A DNA stretch of 64,000 nucleotides from Candidatus Bathyarchaeota archaeon (GCA_026014545.1 JAOZIH010000008.1:1-64000), one strand, 5' to 3'; positions 14,713 through 24,592 are shown, counted from the stretch's first letter. Notes: generated by a model from the letters alone, not told the origin. Program-made: numbers and translations.

Positions 14713-15291
14713 ATGCCAATAGCTAAAACCGTAAGAAATCACCTTCAAAACAAGCCGTATCTGCTCGAGGCACTGGAAAAGGGCATAGTTAACCTCAGCG
14801 AGTTAGCTCGCCAGATTCAGAAAGAATTGAAAATAGAAAACACCAGCGCCATAAAGGCAGCCTTGCGAAGATTTGCAGAAGATTTGCAGAAGCACAAGCA
14901 GAAGAGAGAAGAAAAGGTCCTGCAGGTCTTGAAGCGAAGCGGAATCGCTGTTTACGACAGAAAAGCTGTCATGATAACAAGTAAAGAATTAAACACCAAA
15001 AACGGAATGAAAGTTGACCTACTAGGCAAGTTCGTTTATCTTCTCGACAGAAGCGACATGCCTGAAAGAGTTAACGCGCTTGTTAAGCATGATAACTGCA
15101 CAATGATAGTCATTCACTCGCCTGAAGAGTTGGAAGCAACGCCTGGAGTTGTGGCATTTTTAACGACGTTACTGGCAGAACAAAACGTGAACATCATAGA
15201 GTTCATCTCCTGCTGGACTGAAACAATAATTGTTGTTGAGAAAAAGGACAGCCTCAAAGCTTACGAGGTTCTGTCCAACCTCGTCGGGTGA
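14713..15291 (+). CDS. ACT-domain transcriptional regulator
   Basis: 192 residues from ATG 14713. The N-terminal about 75 residues look like a winged-helix DNA-binding domain (NLSELARQIQKELKIENTSA then IKAALRRFAEDLQ). The last about 75 residues (MIVIHSPEELEATPGVVAFL, then LLAEQNVNIIEFISCWTETI) form an ACT domain that normally senses an amino acid. The gene is divergent from argG across the shared promoter element. I infer a regulator of arginine, aspartate-family or lysine genes. The ligand is unknown. The longer reading from 14686 would overlap its own TATA box. Confidence 0.78.
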   Translation: MPIAKTVRNHLQNKPYLLEALEKGIVNLSELARQIQKELKIENTSAIKAALRRFAEDLQKHKQKREEKVLQVLKRSGIAVYDRKAVMITSKELNTKNGMKVDLLGKFVYLLDRSDMPERVNALVKHDNCTMIVIHSPEELEATPGVVAFLTTLLAEQNVNIIEFISCWTETIIVVEKKDSLKAYEVLSNLVG

Positions 15292-15422
15292 TATGGAAAT
15301 GGCTTTTCAGCAGCAAAGAGCACGAAGCATCAGCAATAGGATTAATACTTACAATTTTATACTGTTTGCCAATCACGTAGAAGCGCTATACGCGAAATAT
15401 TCGGCCTAAAGAGGTGGATGTA

Positions 15423-16673
15423 GTGGCTAATCAAGTTTGCATTAACTGCGGAAGCAAGTATGAGATAGATGAGATTGTGTACTTCTGCAGAAAATGCGGA
15501 GACATACTCGAAATAAAATATGATTACGGCGAATTGAGTAAAGCGCTTAAAAGAAGCGATTGGCGGAATGCTCCGCTTTCAGTGTGGCGCTACAGAGACT
15601 TCATGCCTATAAACGACCCCACAAAAATTGTTTCATTAAACGAGGGGGGCACAGGTCTTCATCCGTGCATGCGCCTAGCGAAGCATTTGGGATTACGCGA
15701 GCTTTACGTGAAAAATGAGGGTGAAAACCCCACAGGCTCCTTCAAGGATAGAGGCATGACTGTCGGCGTCACTAAAGCCGTTGAGCTCGGTGTTAAATCC
15801 GTTATATGTGCTTCTACAGGCAACACTTCTGCGTCGCTGGCTGCTTACGCTGCTAAGGCGGGATTACAATGCGCGGTGCTAATTCCTACGGGCAAAATTG
15901 CATATGGGAAGCTTTCGCAAGCCATGATTTACGGCGCAAAGGTCATTCAGGTGCGCGGCAACTTTGATCAAGCCTTAGACATTGTGCTTAAACTCTCAGA
16001 GAAGCACAGAACCATTTACCTGCTTAATTCGGTTAACCCGTTCAGAATTGAAGGGCAAAAGTCGCTGGGCTACGAAATCTGCGACCAGCTAAACCAGCAA
16101 GCGCCAGACAGAGTAATCGTGCCCGTGGGAAACGCAGGAAACATAAGCGCCATATGGAAAGGCTTCAAAGAGTTCCACGAACTCGGCTTTGTAAAGGGCT
16201 TGCCGAAGATGACGGGTATACAGGCTGCTGGTGCTGCGCCTATAGCGCAGGCGATAAAGACTGGAAGCGACACCATTGTTCCAGTCGCCGCGCCTGAAAC
16301 CGTCGCGACGGCCATACGCATCGGCGCGCCTGTAAGCTGGAAAAAAGCATTAAACGCCATTCGCGAGTCAAAGGGCACAGCAGAAACCGTGACTGACGAG
16401 GAGATTCTCAGCGCGCAGAAGCTGCTAGCGAGAGTTGAAGGCTTGTTTGTTGAGCCGGCAAGCGCTTCGTCAATTGCGGGTTTAATAAAGCTGGTTGAAA
16501 ATGGCTTAATTGACAAAGATGAGCGCATAGTCTGCGTCACCACAGGCCACGGGCTCAAGGATCCAGATACAGCGGTTAAGATGAGCGAGAAGCCTGTGGA
16601 AGTTGATGCGGAAATGGCTGCTATAGAATATGTTTTAGGCTTAAAGAGAGCCATGGAAGTTGTGGCAAGGTGA
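15423..16673 (+). CDS. thrC: Threonine synthase
   Basis: 416 residues. GTG 15423 is chosen because GAGG lies 8 bases upstream. ATG 15414 is too close to it. It makes threonine from O-phosphohomoserine using PLP. An N-terminal zinc ribbon (CINCGSKY, then CRKCG, residues 5-28) precedes a fold-type II PLP domain with the Lys in NPTGSFKDRGM (about 105) and the glycine-rich phosphate loop PVGNAGNIS. The hom start is 8 bases downstream of its stop, and lysC follows, forming an aspartate-pathway operon. Confidence 0.96.
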   Translation: MANQVCINCGSKYEIDEIVYFCRKCGDILEIKYDYGELSKALKRSDWRNAPLSVWRYRDFMPINDPTKIVSLNEGGTGLHPCMRLAKHLGLRELYVKNEGENPTGSFKDRGMTVGVTKAVELGVKSVICASTGNTSASLAAYAAKAGLQCAVLIPTGKIAYGKLSQAMIYGAKVIQVRGNFDQALDIVLKLSEKHRTIYLLNSVNPFRIEGQKSLGYEICDQLNQQAPDRVIVPVGNAGNISAIWKGFKEFHELGFVKGLPKMTGIQAAGAAPIAQAIKTGSDTIVPVAAPETVATAIRIGAPVSWKKALNAIRESKGTAETVTDEEILSAQKLLARVEGLFVEPASASSIAGLIKLVENGLIDKDERIVCVTTGHGLKDPDTAVKMSEKPVEVDAEMAAIEYVLGLKRAMEVVAR

Positions 16674-16680
16674 AGTGGGC

Positions 16681-17712
16681 ATGAGGATTATCCTAATCGG
16701 CTTCGGCGTGGTTGGCAAAAGCGTAACTGCTATAATAGCCCGACGCTACTCGGAGAGAGTAAAAGATTACGGGTTCAATCCGAAAATCGTCGCTATCGTT
16801 GATGTAGACGGCGCGGTCATTAACCCGAGGGGGCTAAGCGCTGAAAAGCTGGAGACGCTCCGGCAGAAGGGCTTTCCAATATCGAAGGATCCAGAGTTTG
16901 GGCATCCTGGAATGTCAGCGTTAGACGTTATTGAGTCAGTGGAAGCAGAAGTCGTTGTTGAAGTCACGCCTGTGAACATCAAAAATGGCGAGCCCGCCAT
17001 GTCGCATATTACCAAGGCGTTCAAAACAGGAAAACATGTTGTAACCACTAATAAGGGCCCTTTAGCTTTGGCTTTGCCAGCGCTGATGGAATTAGCCGAG
17101 TACAACAATGTTTACTTTCGATTCAGCGGCACAGTCGGCGGCGGTACGCCAATGCTGGAGTTTGCCAAGCGATGCCTTGCAGGAGACAAAATCCTCGCCA
17201 TAAAAGGCATACTGAATGGCACAACCAACTATATACTAACTGAAATGGCACAAAAACGCGTGACTTTCCAAGAAGCGCTCTCGAACGCCCAGAAGCTCGG
17301 CTACGCTGAGACAGATCCCACGATGGATGTTGAGGGTTTTGATACGGCATGCAAAATTGTTATTCTAGCGAACTGGGTGATGAACAGGAAGGTAACGCTG
17401 AGAGACGTCGACAGAACAGGCATTCGTGGCGTAACATTGCAGGAGCTTGATGAAGCAGCAAAAAGGGGCAACACTATAAAGCTCATAGGCGCAATAGACG
17501 GTGAAGGCAAACCAACCGTTAAGCCCATGGAGATACCTAAAACGAGCCCCTTATGCGTCAGCGGCGTCTTGAACGCGGTAACCTTCCATACGGAGTTCGC
17601 TGGGGAGCAAACGCTTGTTGGAAAAGGCGCCGGCGGCGTGGAAACCGCCAGTGCAGTTTTAAGGGACTTGCTAGAAATAAGACGTAGACTAGCAAGCAAA
17701 ATGCTCTCATGA
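16681..17712 (+). CDS. hom: Homoserine dehydrogenase
   Basis: 343 residues from ATG 16681, with AAGGTGA seven bases upstream (the thrC stop sits in it). It reduces aspartate semialdehyde to homoserine. The Rossmann motif GFGVVGKS is at residues 7-14, TTNKGPLA near 120, the catalytic region GGGTPML near 145 and LNGTTNYIL near 170. It has no C-terminal ACT domain, so allosteric control may rest on the aspartokinase. Its substrate is also what the DUF39 homocysteine enzyme needs. Confidence 0.96.
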   Translation: MRIILIGFGVVGKSVTAIIARRYSERVKDYGFNPKIVAIVDVDGAVINPRGLSAEKLETLRQKGFPISKDPEFGHPGMSALDVIESVEAEVVVEVTPVNIKNGEPAMSHITKAFKTGKHVVTTNKGPLALALPALMELAEYNNVYFRFSGTVGGGTPMLEFAKRCLAGDKILAIKGILNGTTNYILTEMAQKRVTFQEALSNAQKLGYAETDPTMDVEGFDTACKIVILANWVMNRKVTLRDVDRTGIRGVTLQELDEAAKRGNTIKLIGAIDGEGKPTVKPMEIPKTSPLCVSGVLNAVTFHTEFAGEQTLVGKGAGGVETASAVLRDLLEIRRRLASKMLS

Positions 17713-17729
17713 AACGGGAAGGATGAAGA

Positions 17730-19136
17730 ATGAGGATAGTTATGAAGTTTGGAGGAACATCTGTTGCTACGGGCGAGAACATCCACCGAGTAGCCAGCAT
17801 AGTAGCAGACAGCTTCAAGGAAGGCTACAGCGTCGTGGTTGTGGTTTCCGCTTTAGCCGGGGTTACAAACCAGCTCATGGAGGAAGCGGAGCAGGCGAAA
17901 AGGCAAAGCGAGAAAAAAGTTCAAGAGTTCACGAATCAACTGACTGCGCGGCACTTAGAAGCAGCGGAGAAGGCAATAGAAGACGGCGGCATACGGAAAG
18001 AAGTAAAACAGATAATTAGGAAAACTGTTGATGAACTGGAAAAAGTGCTCCTGGGCATATGCTACGTCGGCGAAGTTACACCTAAATCAAGAGATTACGT
18101 TTTATCCTTCGGTGAAAGACTGTCCACGCCATTAGTTTGGGGCGCACTACGCGACCTCAAGGTGCCCACGCAATATTTCACCGGGAAAGAAGCGGGAATA
18201 GTTACAGATGACAATTTCGGAGAAGCCAGGCCACTAATGAATGTCACCACACATCACGTGAGAGAAAGACTTGAGCCGCTTCTTGAGAAAAAAATTGTGC
18301 CTGTTGTAACGGGATACATCGCTGCAACTCAAGACGGCATAGTCACCACGCTGGGGCGCGGCGGCTCAGATTACACGGCTACGATACTCAGTGTAGCACT
18401 GTCTGCCGATGAAGTCTGGATATGGACAGACGTGAATGGCATTATGACAACTGATCCAAAGATTGTGCCTTTAGCAAAGACGCTGCCGCGGCTATCTTTT
18501 GGAGAAGCAGCAGAAATGGCCATTTTCGGAGCGAAAGCGATGCATCCGAGCGCTTTAGAGCCTGTAGCTGAAGCGCGAATTCCTGTACGAATAAGGAACG
18601 TCTTCAACCCTGAAAACCCCGGTACGCTCATAGCAAACGGGCAAGAGACTGCATCTAAGGACGTTGTGAAGGCTGTAGCGTTAATCAGAGATGTAGCGAT
18701 GATCAACATTAAGGGCGCGGCGATGGTTGGCGCGCCTGGAAGCTACGCTAAAGTTTTGGATGTTCTGGGCAAAAGCAACATCAACATTATGATGATTTCC
18801 GCTGCGGTCTCCGAGGCAAACGTGTCGCTGATAATCCGTCGAAGCCTGTTGGGCAGAGCGCTCAGCGCACTGGAGATAGCGCTTCTCGGCAGAGGCATGG
18901 TCAGCGAAATCACGGCTGAAGATGACGTCTGCGTTATAGCGGCAATGGGCGCGAACATGAAGGGCACGCCCGGCGTAGCGTCAAGGATATTCACGGCTTT
19001 GGCGAAGAAGGGAATAAACATCCGCATGATAGCGCAAGGCTCCTCTGAGCTTAACATCTCGTTCGTGGTCAAAGAGAAAGATGGGGAAGCAGCAGTCCGC
19101 GCCATTCATGAAGAATTCAAGCTTGAAAGCATGTAG
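17730..19136 (+). CDS. lysC: Aspartate kinase
   Basis: 468 residues. It begins the aspartate family by phosphorylating aspartate. The N-terminus MKFGGTSVA, the SFGERLSTP segment near 128 and the GRGGSDYTA loop near 210 define the kinase, and two ACT domains (about 310-385 and 390-468, the second with KGTPGVASRIFTAL and NINIRMIAQGSSELNISF) give feedback control, usually by threonine or lysine. It is 17 bases after hom with AAGGATG upstream. Because lysine here appears to be made by the LysW route, threonine or methionine demand may dominate. Confidence 0.96.
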   Translation: MRIVMKFGGTSVATGENIHRVASIVADSFKEGYSVVVVVSALAGVTNQLMEEAEQAKRQSEKKVQEFTNQLTARHLEAAEKAIEDGGIRKEVKQIIRKTVDELEKVLLGICYVGEVTPKSRDYVLSFGERLSTPLVWGALRDLKVPTQYFTGKEAGIVTDDNFGEARPLMNVTTHHVRERLEPLLEKKIVPVVTGYIAATQDGIVTTLGRGGSDYTATILSVALSADEVWIWTDVNGIMTTDPKIVPLAKTLPRLSFGEAAEMAIFGAKAMHPSALEPVAEARIPVRIRNVFNPENPGTLIANGQETASKDVVKAVALIRDVAMINIKGAAMVGAPGSYAKVLDVLGKSNINIMMISAAVSEANVSLIIRRSLLGRALSALEIALLGRGMVSEITAEDDVCVIAAMGANMKGTPGVASRIFTALAKKGINIRMIAQGSSELNISFVVKEKDGEAAVRAIHEEFKLESM

Positions 19137-19146
19137 CGCGGGCCTG

Positions 19147-20280
19147 TTAAACTCTTTTATTGTGTAGCTCTGACAGTTTTAGAAGGGTTTCCTTGTAAAT
19201 TTGTATGGCATCCAGATACTCGCTTATGGTGATGTGCTCGTCTACTCGGTGGTCCAGATGAGAGTCGCCCGGGCCATAGGTTACTATGGGCAAGTTCATT
19301 GCTTTGCCGAGAATGTTCATGTCGCCTGTCCCAGTTTTCCGCATAAGCGTGGCAGGCTTGTTACGCACTTTTCTGATGGCGGCGGATAACGCGTGAACCA
19401 GCAGAGAGTTCTTGTTCACTTCAAAGGGCTCGACAGTATCATGAACTGTTGCTTTCACCAAGACTTTGGGGTTACTCTGCTGATACTGCGCGATTAGCTT
19501 CTGCGTTTGTTCAATAATCTGGGCTGTAGTAAACTGAGGCGGCACTCGGATGTCGAGGGCCATTTCGCATTCGTAGGGGATTACAGAGTTCGCTCGTCCG
19601 CCAGTTAACTTTGTGAGGCAGGCGGTTACAGCGTAAAATGGGCTTTCTCCATTCTGCTTATCCGTTGGAGCATATGAGTAGGCAGTTTTTATTTGCTGCC
19701 AAAGCTCGTATGCCTTTTCCAGTGCATTCTCGTAAAGCCAAGGCGTAGACGCATGACCAGTATCGGTATTCACAACTATTCTAAGCTGAACTTGGCCTTT
19801 GTAGCCGATGGTTATGTTCTCAACACCGCTGGGCTCGCCGAAAATTGCATAGTCAGCTTTTATTCCCTGCGTTATTAAGTGGCGAATGCCGCGGCTTGTG
19901 GCTTCTTCTTCAACAGCGCCTATAACCAGGATTTTCCCCTTGAAAGCAGGGTCTTTACCAGCTGAGGCGGCGGCCATTATCATGGCGGCAAGAGGTCCCT
20001 TAGCGTCTACTGCGCCCCGCGCGTAGATTTTGCCTTCCTCAACCCGAAGCGGAATATGCCCCGCAACGGTGTCCATGTGTCCGCATAAGAGGATAACGGG
20101 CTCGCCGTCGCCAATTACGCCTATTACGTTTCCCACACTGTCAACGCCGACCTGGAAGCCCAGCTTCATCATTTCTTCGGCGAGAAAGTTGCCTATGGCT
20201 TCCTCCTTGCCTGAAGGGCTGTAAATGCCCAGCAGATTAATTAGAAACTGCACTGCTTTGTCGTTCACTTTCTTCTTCAC
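19147..20280 (-). CDS. lysK: LysW-carrier lysine/ornithine hydrolase
   Basis: 377 residues, M20-type zinc carboxypeptidase that frees lysine or ornithine from the LysW C-terminal Glu. The metal-binding signature HMDTVAGHIP is near 68 and RGAVDAKGPLA near 88, with EEEATSRG near 128 and a late His in GPGDSHLDHRVDE near 345. It starts at GTG 20280, overlapping the lysJ end by 44 bases. It is the last gene of the lys cluster and converges on lysC. Confidence 0.93.
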   Translation of the reverse strand: MKKKVNDKAVQFLINLLGIYSPSGKEEAIGNFLAEEMMKLGFQVGVDSVGNVIGVIGDGEPVILLCGHMDTVAGHIPLRVEEGKIYARGAVDAKGPLAAMIMAAASAGKDPAFKGKILVIGAVEEEATSRGIRHLITQGIKADYAIFGEPSGVENITIGYKGQVQLRIVVNTDTGHASTPWLYENALEKAYELWQQIKTAYSYAPTDKQNGESPFYAVTACLTKLTGGRANSVIPYECEMALDIRVPPQFTTAQIIEQTQKLIAQYQQSNPKVLVKATVHDTVEPFEVNKNSLLVHALSAAIRKVRNKPATLMRKTGTGDMNILGKAMNLPIVTYGPGDSHLDHRVDEHITISEYLDAIQIYKETLLKLSELHNKRV

Positions 20281-21448
20281 CTAACACCTCATCGAGGACA
20301 GCGACGACCCTGTCGATGTGCTCTTTTTCGATGACTAAGGGCGGCAGGAACCGCAGCACATTTCTGCCCGCTTCCAGAATGAGCACGCCCCTCTGTAAGG
20401 TTTTGATTATTACGTTGCGCACGTCGTAGCGGAGCTCCATGCCCAGCATCAAGCCTAAGCCGCGAACTTCCTTCACAATTTTATGCTTAACCTGCAGCTC
20501 CTCCAGCTTGCCCTTAAAGTAGCCGCCAAACTCAGCTGCTCTGTCTACAAGCCGCTCGCTTATCAGCGCGTCGATGGCGGCGCATGCCGCGGCGCAGACC
20601 AGCGGGCTTCCGCTGAAGGTGCTTGTGTGCTCGCCGACGCCAAGAGAAGACATGACAGCCTCTTTAGCCACCGTTATCCCTATGGGCAAGCCACCTGCAA
20701 ATGGCTTAGCTAAGCACATTACGTCGGGGATGACGCCCCAATGCTCGCATGCGAACAGCTTGCCGGTTCTGCCGAAGCTTGTTTGTACCTCGTCTAAAAT
20801 TAGGATGATATTGCGTTCGTCACAGAGTTCTCTAACGCCGGGCAGAAAATCGGCTGGTGGAACGCGGATGCCGCCTTCGCCGCGTATCGGCTCCAGAAGC
20901 ACGGCGGCAGTCCTGTCAGTTATGGCTTCACGCAGCTTCTCGAGATTATCAGGCTGCACATGCTTGAACTCGGGAACCAGAGGCTGAAAGGGCTCACGAT
21001 ATTTTTTATCCCATGTCGCCGACAGCGCACCCATGGTTTTGCCGTGGAAGGCGCCCATCACCGCGATTATCTCAGGTTTGCCGGTGAATTTTCGCGCCAA
21101 CTTTATGGCGCATTCAACAGATTCAGCGCCGCTGTTTGAGAGAAACGCCTTATTCAAGCCCGGTGGCATGATGCCGATAAGTTTTCGCAGAAACTCGGTG
21201 CGCTTATCATTGTAGAGGCTTGCGTGGCATGAAATAAGCGTCTGCGCCTGCTTGCATATGGCCTCTACAACCTTTGGATGCGAGTGCCCCAGCAAGGCGA
21301 CGCCGTAGCTGCCCATGCAGTCGATGTATTCTTTGCCGTTTATGTCCCAGACTAAGGCGCCTTTGCCGCGTGTTATCACCACGGGACGCTTAGAGAAAAC
21401 ATTCGCCATTAACCGGTTTTCGAAGTTGATTATGTCGTACTCATTCAC
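20237..21448 (-). CDS. lysJ: LysW-bound semialdehyde aminotransferase
   Basis: 403 residues, class III PLP aminotransferase. It transfers an amino group to the LysW-linked semialdehyde. ILDEVQTSFGRTGKLFA near 213-229 holds the PLP-contacting Asp, and the PLP Lys lies in CLAKPFAGGLPIG near 245. The start GTG 21448 overlaps the lysZ end by eight bases. Homologues act on both lysine and arginine precursors, and no separate argD is seen in the window. Confidence 0.94.
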   Translation of the reverse strand: MNEYDIINFENRLMANVFSKRPVVITRGKGALVWDINGKEYIDCMGSYGVALLGHSHPKVVEAICKQAQTLISCHASLYNDKRTEFLRKLIGIMPPGLNKAFLSNSGAESVECAIKLARKFTGKPEIIAVMGAFHGKTMGALSATWDKKYREPFQPLVPEFKHVQPDNLEKLREAITDRTAAVLLEPIRGEGGIRVPPADFLPGVRELCDERNIILILDEVQTSFGRTGKLFACEHWGVIPDVMCLAKPFAGGLPIGITVAKEAVMSSLGVGEHTSTFSGSPLVCAAACAAIDALISERLVDRAAEFGGYFKGKLEELQVKHKIVKEVRGLGLMLGMELRYDVRNVIIKTLQRGVLILEAGRNVLRFLPPLVIEKEHIDRVVAVLDEVLGEEESERQSSAVSN

Positions 21449-22250
21449 TTGTCATCACTGTACCTGCTTCATGCTTTAATGCGGAAGAAATGGGCTGCGA
21501 CTTTGCACCCGAGGTTATCAGCACTTCTTTGACGCCTTGCTTAAGCGCTTCCAACGCGGCGTGCACCTTGGTGCTCATGCCCTTGCCGATGCTGGAGAGT
21601 GCTTCTTCCGCTTCCGCCGCTGTTATCTTGGAAACAAGCTTGCCTTTCAGCAGCAAACCCTCCACGTCCGTCAGCAGTACTAGACGGTCTGCCTTGAGAG
21701 CAGCGGCAATCACGGCGGCTGTTCGGTCGCCGTCAACATTTAACGGCTCAAATTCTTCGCTTAGGGCTATAGGCGTTACAACTGGCGTGTAGCCTTTTTC
21801 AAGCAGCAAACTTAGCAGCTCGGTTTTAACCTCGTTTATTTTTCCTGTGTAGCCGCCGTCTATTACTTTTTTCCGTCCGCGTTCATCAACAATTATCAGG
21901 CGTTTTTTCCGTTCAGCCTTCAAAAGCGCAGCATCCAAGCCAGACAAGCCTATGGCTACTATGCCTTGGCTCTGCAGCGCAGCGACTATCTGCTTGTTGA
22001 TTTTCCCAGCCATAACCATGGTGTAGATTTCTATGGTTTCCTTGTCTGTGTAGCGGCTTCTAAAGCCTTCAGGCGAAACAATGAACCGCTGCTCTTTGCC
22101 CAGCTTAGTGGCGGTTTCGGTTACTTCAGCGCCTCCACCGTGAACAAGAACTAGCTTGTGCTCCTGTGCCAGCGCTTTCAAGTCTGCGAGAAGTTCGGAT
22201 GATGTGCCTTCCTTGAGTATGCTTCCACCCATCTTAATTACAAGCAACAT
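21441..22250 (-). CDS. lysZ: LysW-aminoadipate/glutamate kinase
   Basis: 269 residues of the amino-acid kinase family. It phosphorylates the side-chain carboxylate of LysW-bound aminoadipate or glutamate. Features are IKMGGSIL near residue 5, VHGGGAEV near 37, NVDGDRTAAVIAAAL near 170 and the C-terminal STKVHAALEAL. It lies 6 bases after lysY and overlaps lysJ, so it is co-translated. Confidence 0.94.
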   Translation of the reverse strand: MLLVIKMGGSILKEGTSSELLADLKALAQEHKLVLVHGGGAEVTETATKLGKEQRFIVSPEGFRSRYTDKETIEIYTMVMAGKINKQIVAALQSQGIVAIGLSGLDAALLKAERKKRLIIVDERGRKKVIDGGYTGKINEVKTELLSLLLEKGYTPVVTPIALSEEFEPLNVDGDRTAAVIAAALKADRLVLLTDVEGLLLKGKLVSKITAAEAEEALSSIGKGMSTKVHAALEALKQGVKEVLITSGAKSQPISSALKHEAGTVMTSE

Positions 22251-22256
22251 AGGCTA

Positions 22257-23312
22257 TCACATCGGATGGAATCCTGTGCTTTTGAGGCCTGTGGTTTCGT
22301 CTATGCCCATCATGATGTTTAGGCATTGGACACCTTGGCCTGAAGCGCCCTTCACCATGTTATCCATCGCCGAGAAAAGGATAAGCCGGTTTGCATGCTC
22401 GTCGATTTCGAAGCCGACATCGCAGAAGTTCGTGCCTACCGTAACTTTAGGGTCTGGCAACTGATAAAGTCCTTTTTGGTACTTGACTAAGCGAATAAAT
22501 GGCTCGGCGCCGTACATTCCGCGAAGCGCCCGCCAGACATCCTTAGCGGTTAATGGCTGTTTGGGAAAAGTGTGGATTGTAGCAAGTATGCCACGCACCA
22601 TGTTCACGGCATGCGGCGTAAAGGAAATCTTGACCTGCTCGTTTCCCAAAGCGTTTAATTCCTGTTCTACCTCAGCGATGTGTCGGTGTCCGACGACTTT
22701 GTAGGGGCGTACGCCGCCGAAGCGTTCAGGATGATGCGAAGCAGGCGTAGGTTTGCTGCCGCCTCCTGAAGAACCGACCTTTATGTCTACGATGATTTTA
22801 TCTTTATCAATCAAGCCAGCCTTCACGATGGGGGCTAAAGCTAAAATGGCGGCCGTAGCCTCGCAGCCTGGGCATGCCACAAGCTGTGCTTTTTTAATTT
22901 CTTCTCTATGCAGCTCTGGCAGGCCGTACACGGCTTCTTTAAGCATTTCTGGATGCGTATGCTTCCAGCCGTAGTAGGTTTCGTAGTCTGCCGGGTTTTT
23001 CAGTCGGAAGTCCGCGCTCATATCAATGACTCTGAGCCCAGCCTCGAGAAGTTTGGGAACTAGATTTACTGATCCACCGTGAGGCGTAGCAGTGAACACG
23101 AGGTCGCAGTTTTTCTTGAGTTCCGCTATGTCCTGTGGCACGAATTTCAGTTGGGTTAGCCCGCGGAGGTTCGGATGCACATTGAAGAGGTATTCTCCTA
23201 CGCTTTGGCGGGAAGTAACCATTGTGATTTCCACTTCTGGATGAAGCAGCAACAGGCGTAGGAGTTCTCCGCCGACATATCCTGTTCCGCCAATTATGCC
23301 TATTCTCAACAT
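22257..23312 (-). CDS. lysY: LysW-aminoadipyl/glutamyl phosphate reductase
   Basis: 351 residues, an ArgC-type NADPH reductase making the semialdehyde. The Rossmann motif GGTGYVGGELLRLL is at 8-21 and the catalytic Cys is in VACPGCEATAAIL near 150. SSGGGSKP near 185 and the conserved His region HRHIAEVEQEL follow. AAGGTGG lies seven bases before ATG 23312. Its LysW-pathway role is inferred from neighbours, since ArgC and LysY look alike. Confidence 0.93.
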   Translation of the reverse strand: MLRIGIIGGTGYVGGELLRLLLLHPEVEITMVTSRQSVGEYLFNVHPNLRGLTQLKFVPQDIAELKKNCDLVFTATPHGGSVNLVPKLLEAGLRVIDMSADFRLKNPADYETYYGWKHTHPEMLKEAVYGLPELHREEIKKAQLVACPGCEATAAILALAPIVKAGLIDKDKIIVDIKVGSSGGGSKPTPASHHPERFGGVRPYKVVGHRHIAEVEQELNALGNEQVKISFTPHAVNMVRGILATIHTFPKQPLTAKDVWRALRGMYGAEPFIRLVKYQKGLYQLPDPKVTVGTNFCDVGFEIDEHANRLILFSAMDNMVKGASGQGVQCLNIMMGIDETTGLKSTGFHPM

Positions 23313-23336
23313 TTTTCCACCTTCATGTTACCTTGA

Positions 23337-24515
23337 CTAGATTAAGCTTTGCGCGCATTTTAGCAGCGGCACCGCCACGTTCATGCCGGCTATTAGCCGC
23401 GTGTGCTCCCAGAATTCTGGGCAAGAATTAGCCTCATGGAAAACCACGCGGTCCCGGTTTTTCTCGAGGCTTTCTTCGATTATGCTTTTAACTTTCTCGT
23501 ATGGCTCGGTGCTCTTGTAACGTTGGAACGCCTCTTCCAACAATCTGTTCCAGCCTTGGAAGTCTCTAAGCCGAGTTTCATCCTGCTTGACTACGCGCAC
23601 TTTTTCATACTCCTCTTCTGCTTTTTTAAGCTCGGAAATAAGCGCTGCGTCATCTACGGTTTTGTTTTCGCCGACGTTAATCATGGCGTCCAACGCTAAA
23701 ACCCACGCTTCAGCATCCTTCCCAAGAGCTTGACTGCATTTCACGGCTAACTCTCTAATGCTGAAGGGGATTCGGGCATCGAAAACTGTGTTGCCCAAGT
23801 AGGTGTTTGTTCGGAAGTCTCTAAAACCGCCTCTTGCTAAAGCCACTGGATGGCAAACTGGCGCTTTGCCCTTCTCCTTTGAGACTATAATCCGCAAATC
23901 ATAAAACCACTTTTGAATTAGCTCCTGCGCGACTATGCCCACGGGATTTATTATTGAGGGCTTTATTTCTTGGATGCCGGCGAGGAGCTGCTCGCGGTTT
24001 TTGGAGAGCACCATACCTTTTCCGTGTGTTCCAGCATCAGGCTTTATAACGAGGCCCTCGTCGAGGGCAAGCTCGTTCTGCAGCAGGTCGGCGATGTCTT
24101 TTTCATTGTGGATTAAGCTACCGTTTTTTAAAGTGTCAACTGCGTCGCAGGGAACATAAACGGTTTTGGGAATAGGTATGCCAGCAGTCCAGAAATGCAG
24201 CAAAGTACGCAATTTACTGTAACAAACAAATTCGATTCGGCTTGAGTTTATGGTTTTCTTGCCGAGCATCTCCATGAAGTAGCCGGCTTGCAGCCGACGG
24301 TTTTTGCTTTGCGCCCTGTTCAGCACCACAGCCGCGCTTTTGACTGCGTTGGTGTAGTCTTTGCCTTTAGTTTTCGCTGTGAAGCCCGTCTTGCCTATAG
24401 TCAGTGCGATTTTGCGGAACGGCAGGAAAACTACATCTATACCTAAGTCTTGGGCAGTGAGCTTTATGCCCATTTCATCTGTTTCGGAACGTTCATAAAG
24501 AAGCGCGATACTCAT
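23337..24515 (-). CDS. lysX: LysX/ArgX-type ATP-grasp ligase with a 75-residue insert
   Basis: 392 residues from ATG 24515 (ATG 24533 is possible but has no SD). It is a RimK-like ATP-grasp ligase that attaches aminoadipate or glutamate to the LysW C-terminus. Features include KPDAGTHGKGMVLSK near 158-172 (nucleotide binding), YDLRIIVSK near 205, RGGFRDFRTN near 228 and metal-binding D277 in ALDAM. The second metal strand HEANSCPEFWEHT comes only at about 360, after a charged helical insert (281-355) absent from the about 280-residue family norm, and reads EANS rather than the usual EVNH-like motif. A TATA-like TTTTTTAATAACC near 24550-24560 may give an extra internal promoter. Confidence 0.86.
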   Translation of the reverse strand: MSIALLYERSETDEMGIKLTAQDLGIDVVFLPFRKIALTIGKTGFTAKTKGKDYTNAVKSAAVVLNRAQSKNRRLQAGYFMEMLGKKTINSSRIEFVCYSKLRTLLHFWTAGIPIPKTVYVPCDAVDTLKNGSLIHNEKDIADLLQNELALDEGLVIKPDAGTHGKGMVLSKNREQLLAGIQEIKPSIINPVGIVAQELIQKWFYDLRIIVSKEKGKAPVCHPVALARGGFRDFRTNTYLGNTVFDARIPFSIRELAVKCSQALGKDAEAWVLALDAMINVGENKTVDDAALISELKKAEEEYEKVRVVKQDETRLRDFQGWNRLLEEAFQRYKSTEPYEKVKSIIEESLEKNRDRVVFHEANSCPEFWEHTRLIAGMNVAVPLLKCAQSLI

Positions 24516-24592
24516 CGATTGCCGGCATCCCATGAAAAAGTTGGTTATTAAAAAACTTGAGGGATAAGTTCATTTTCAAGCTCAGAGGTGAA

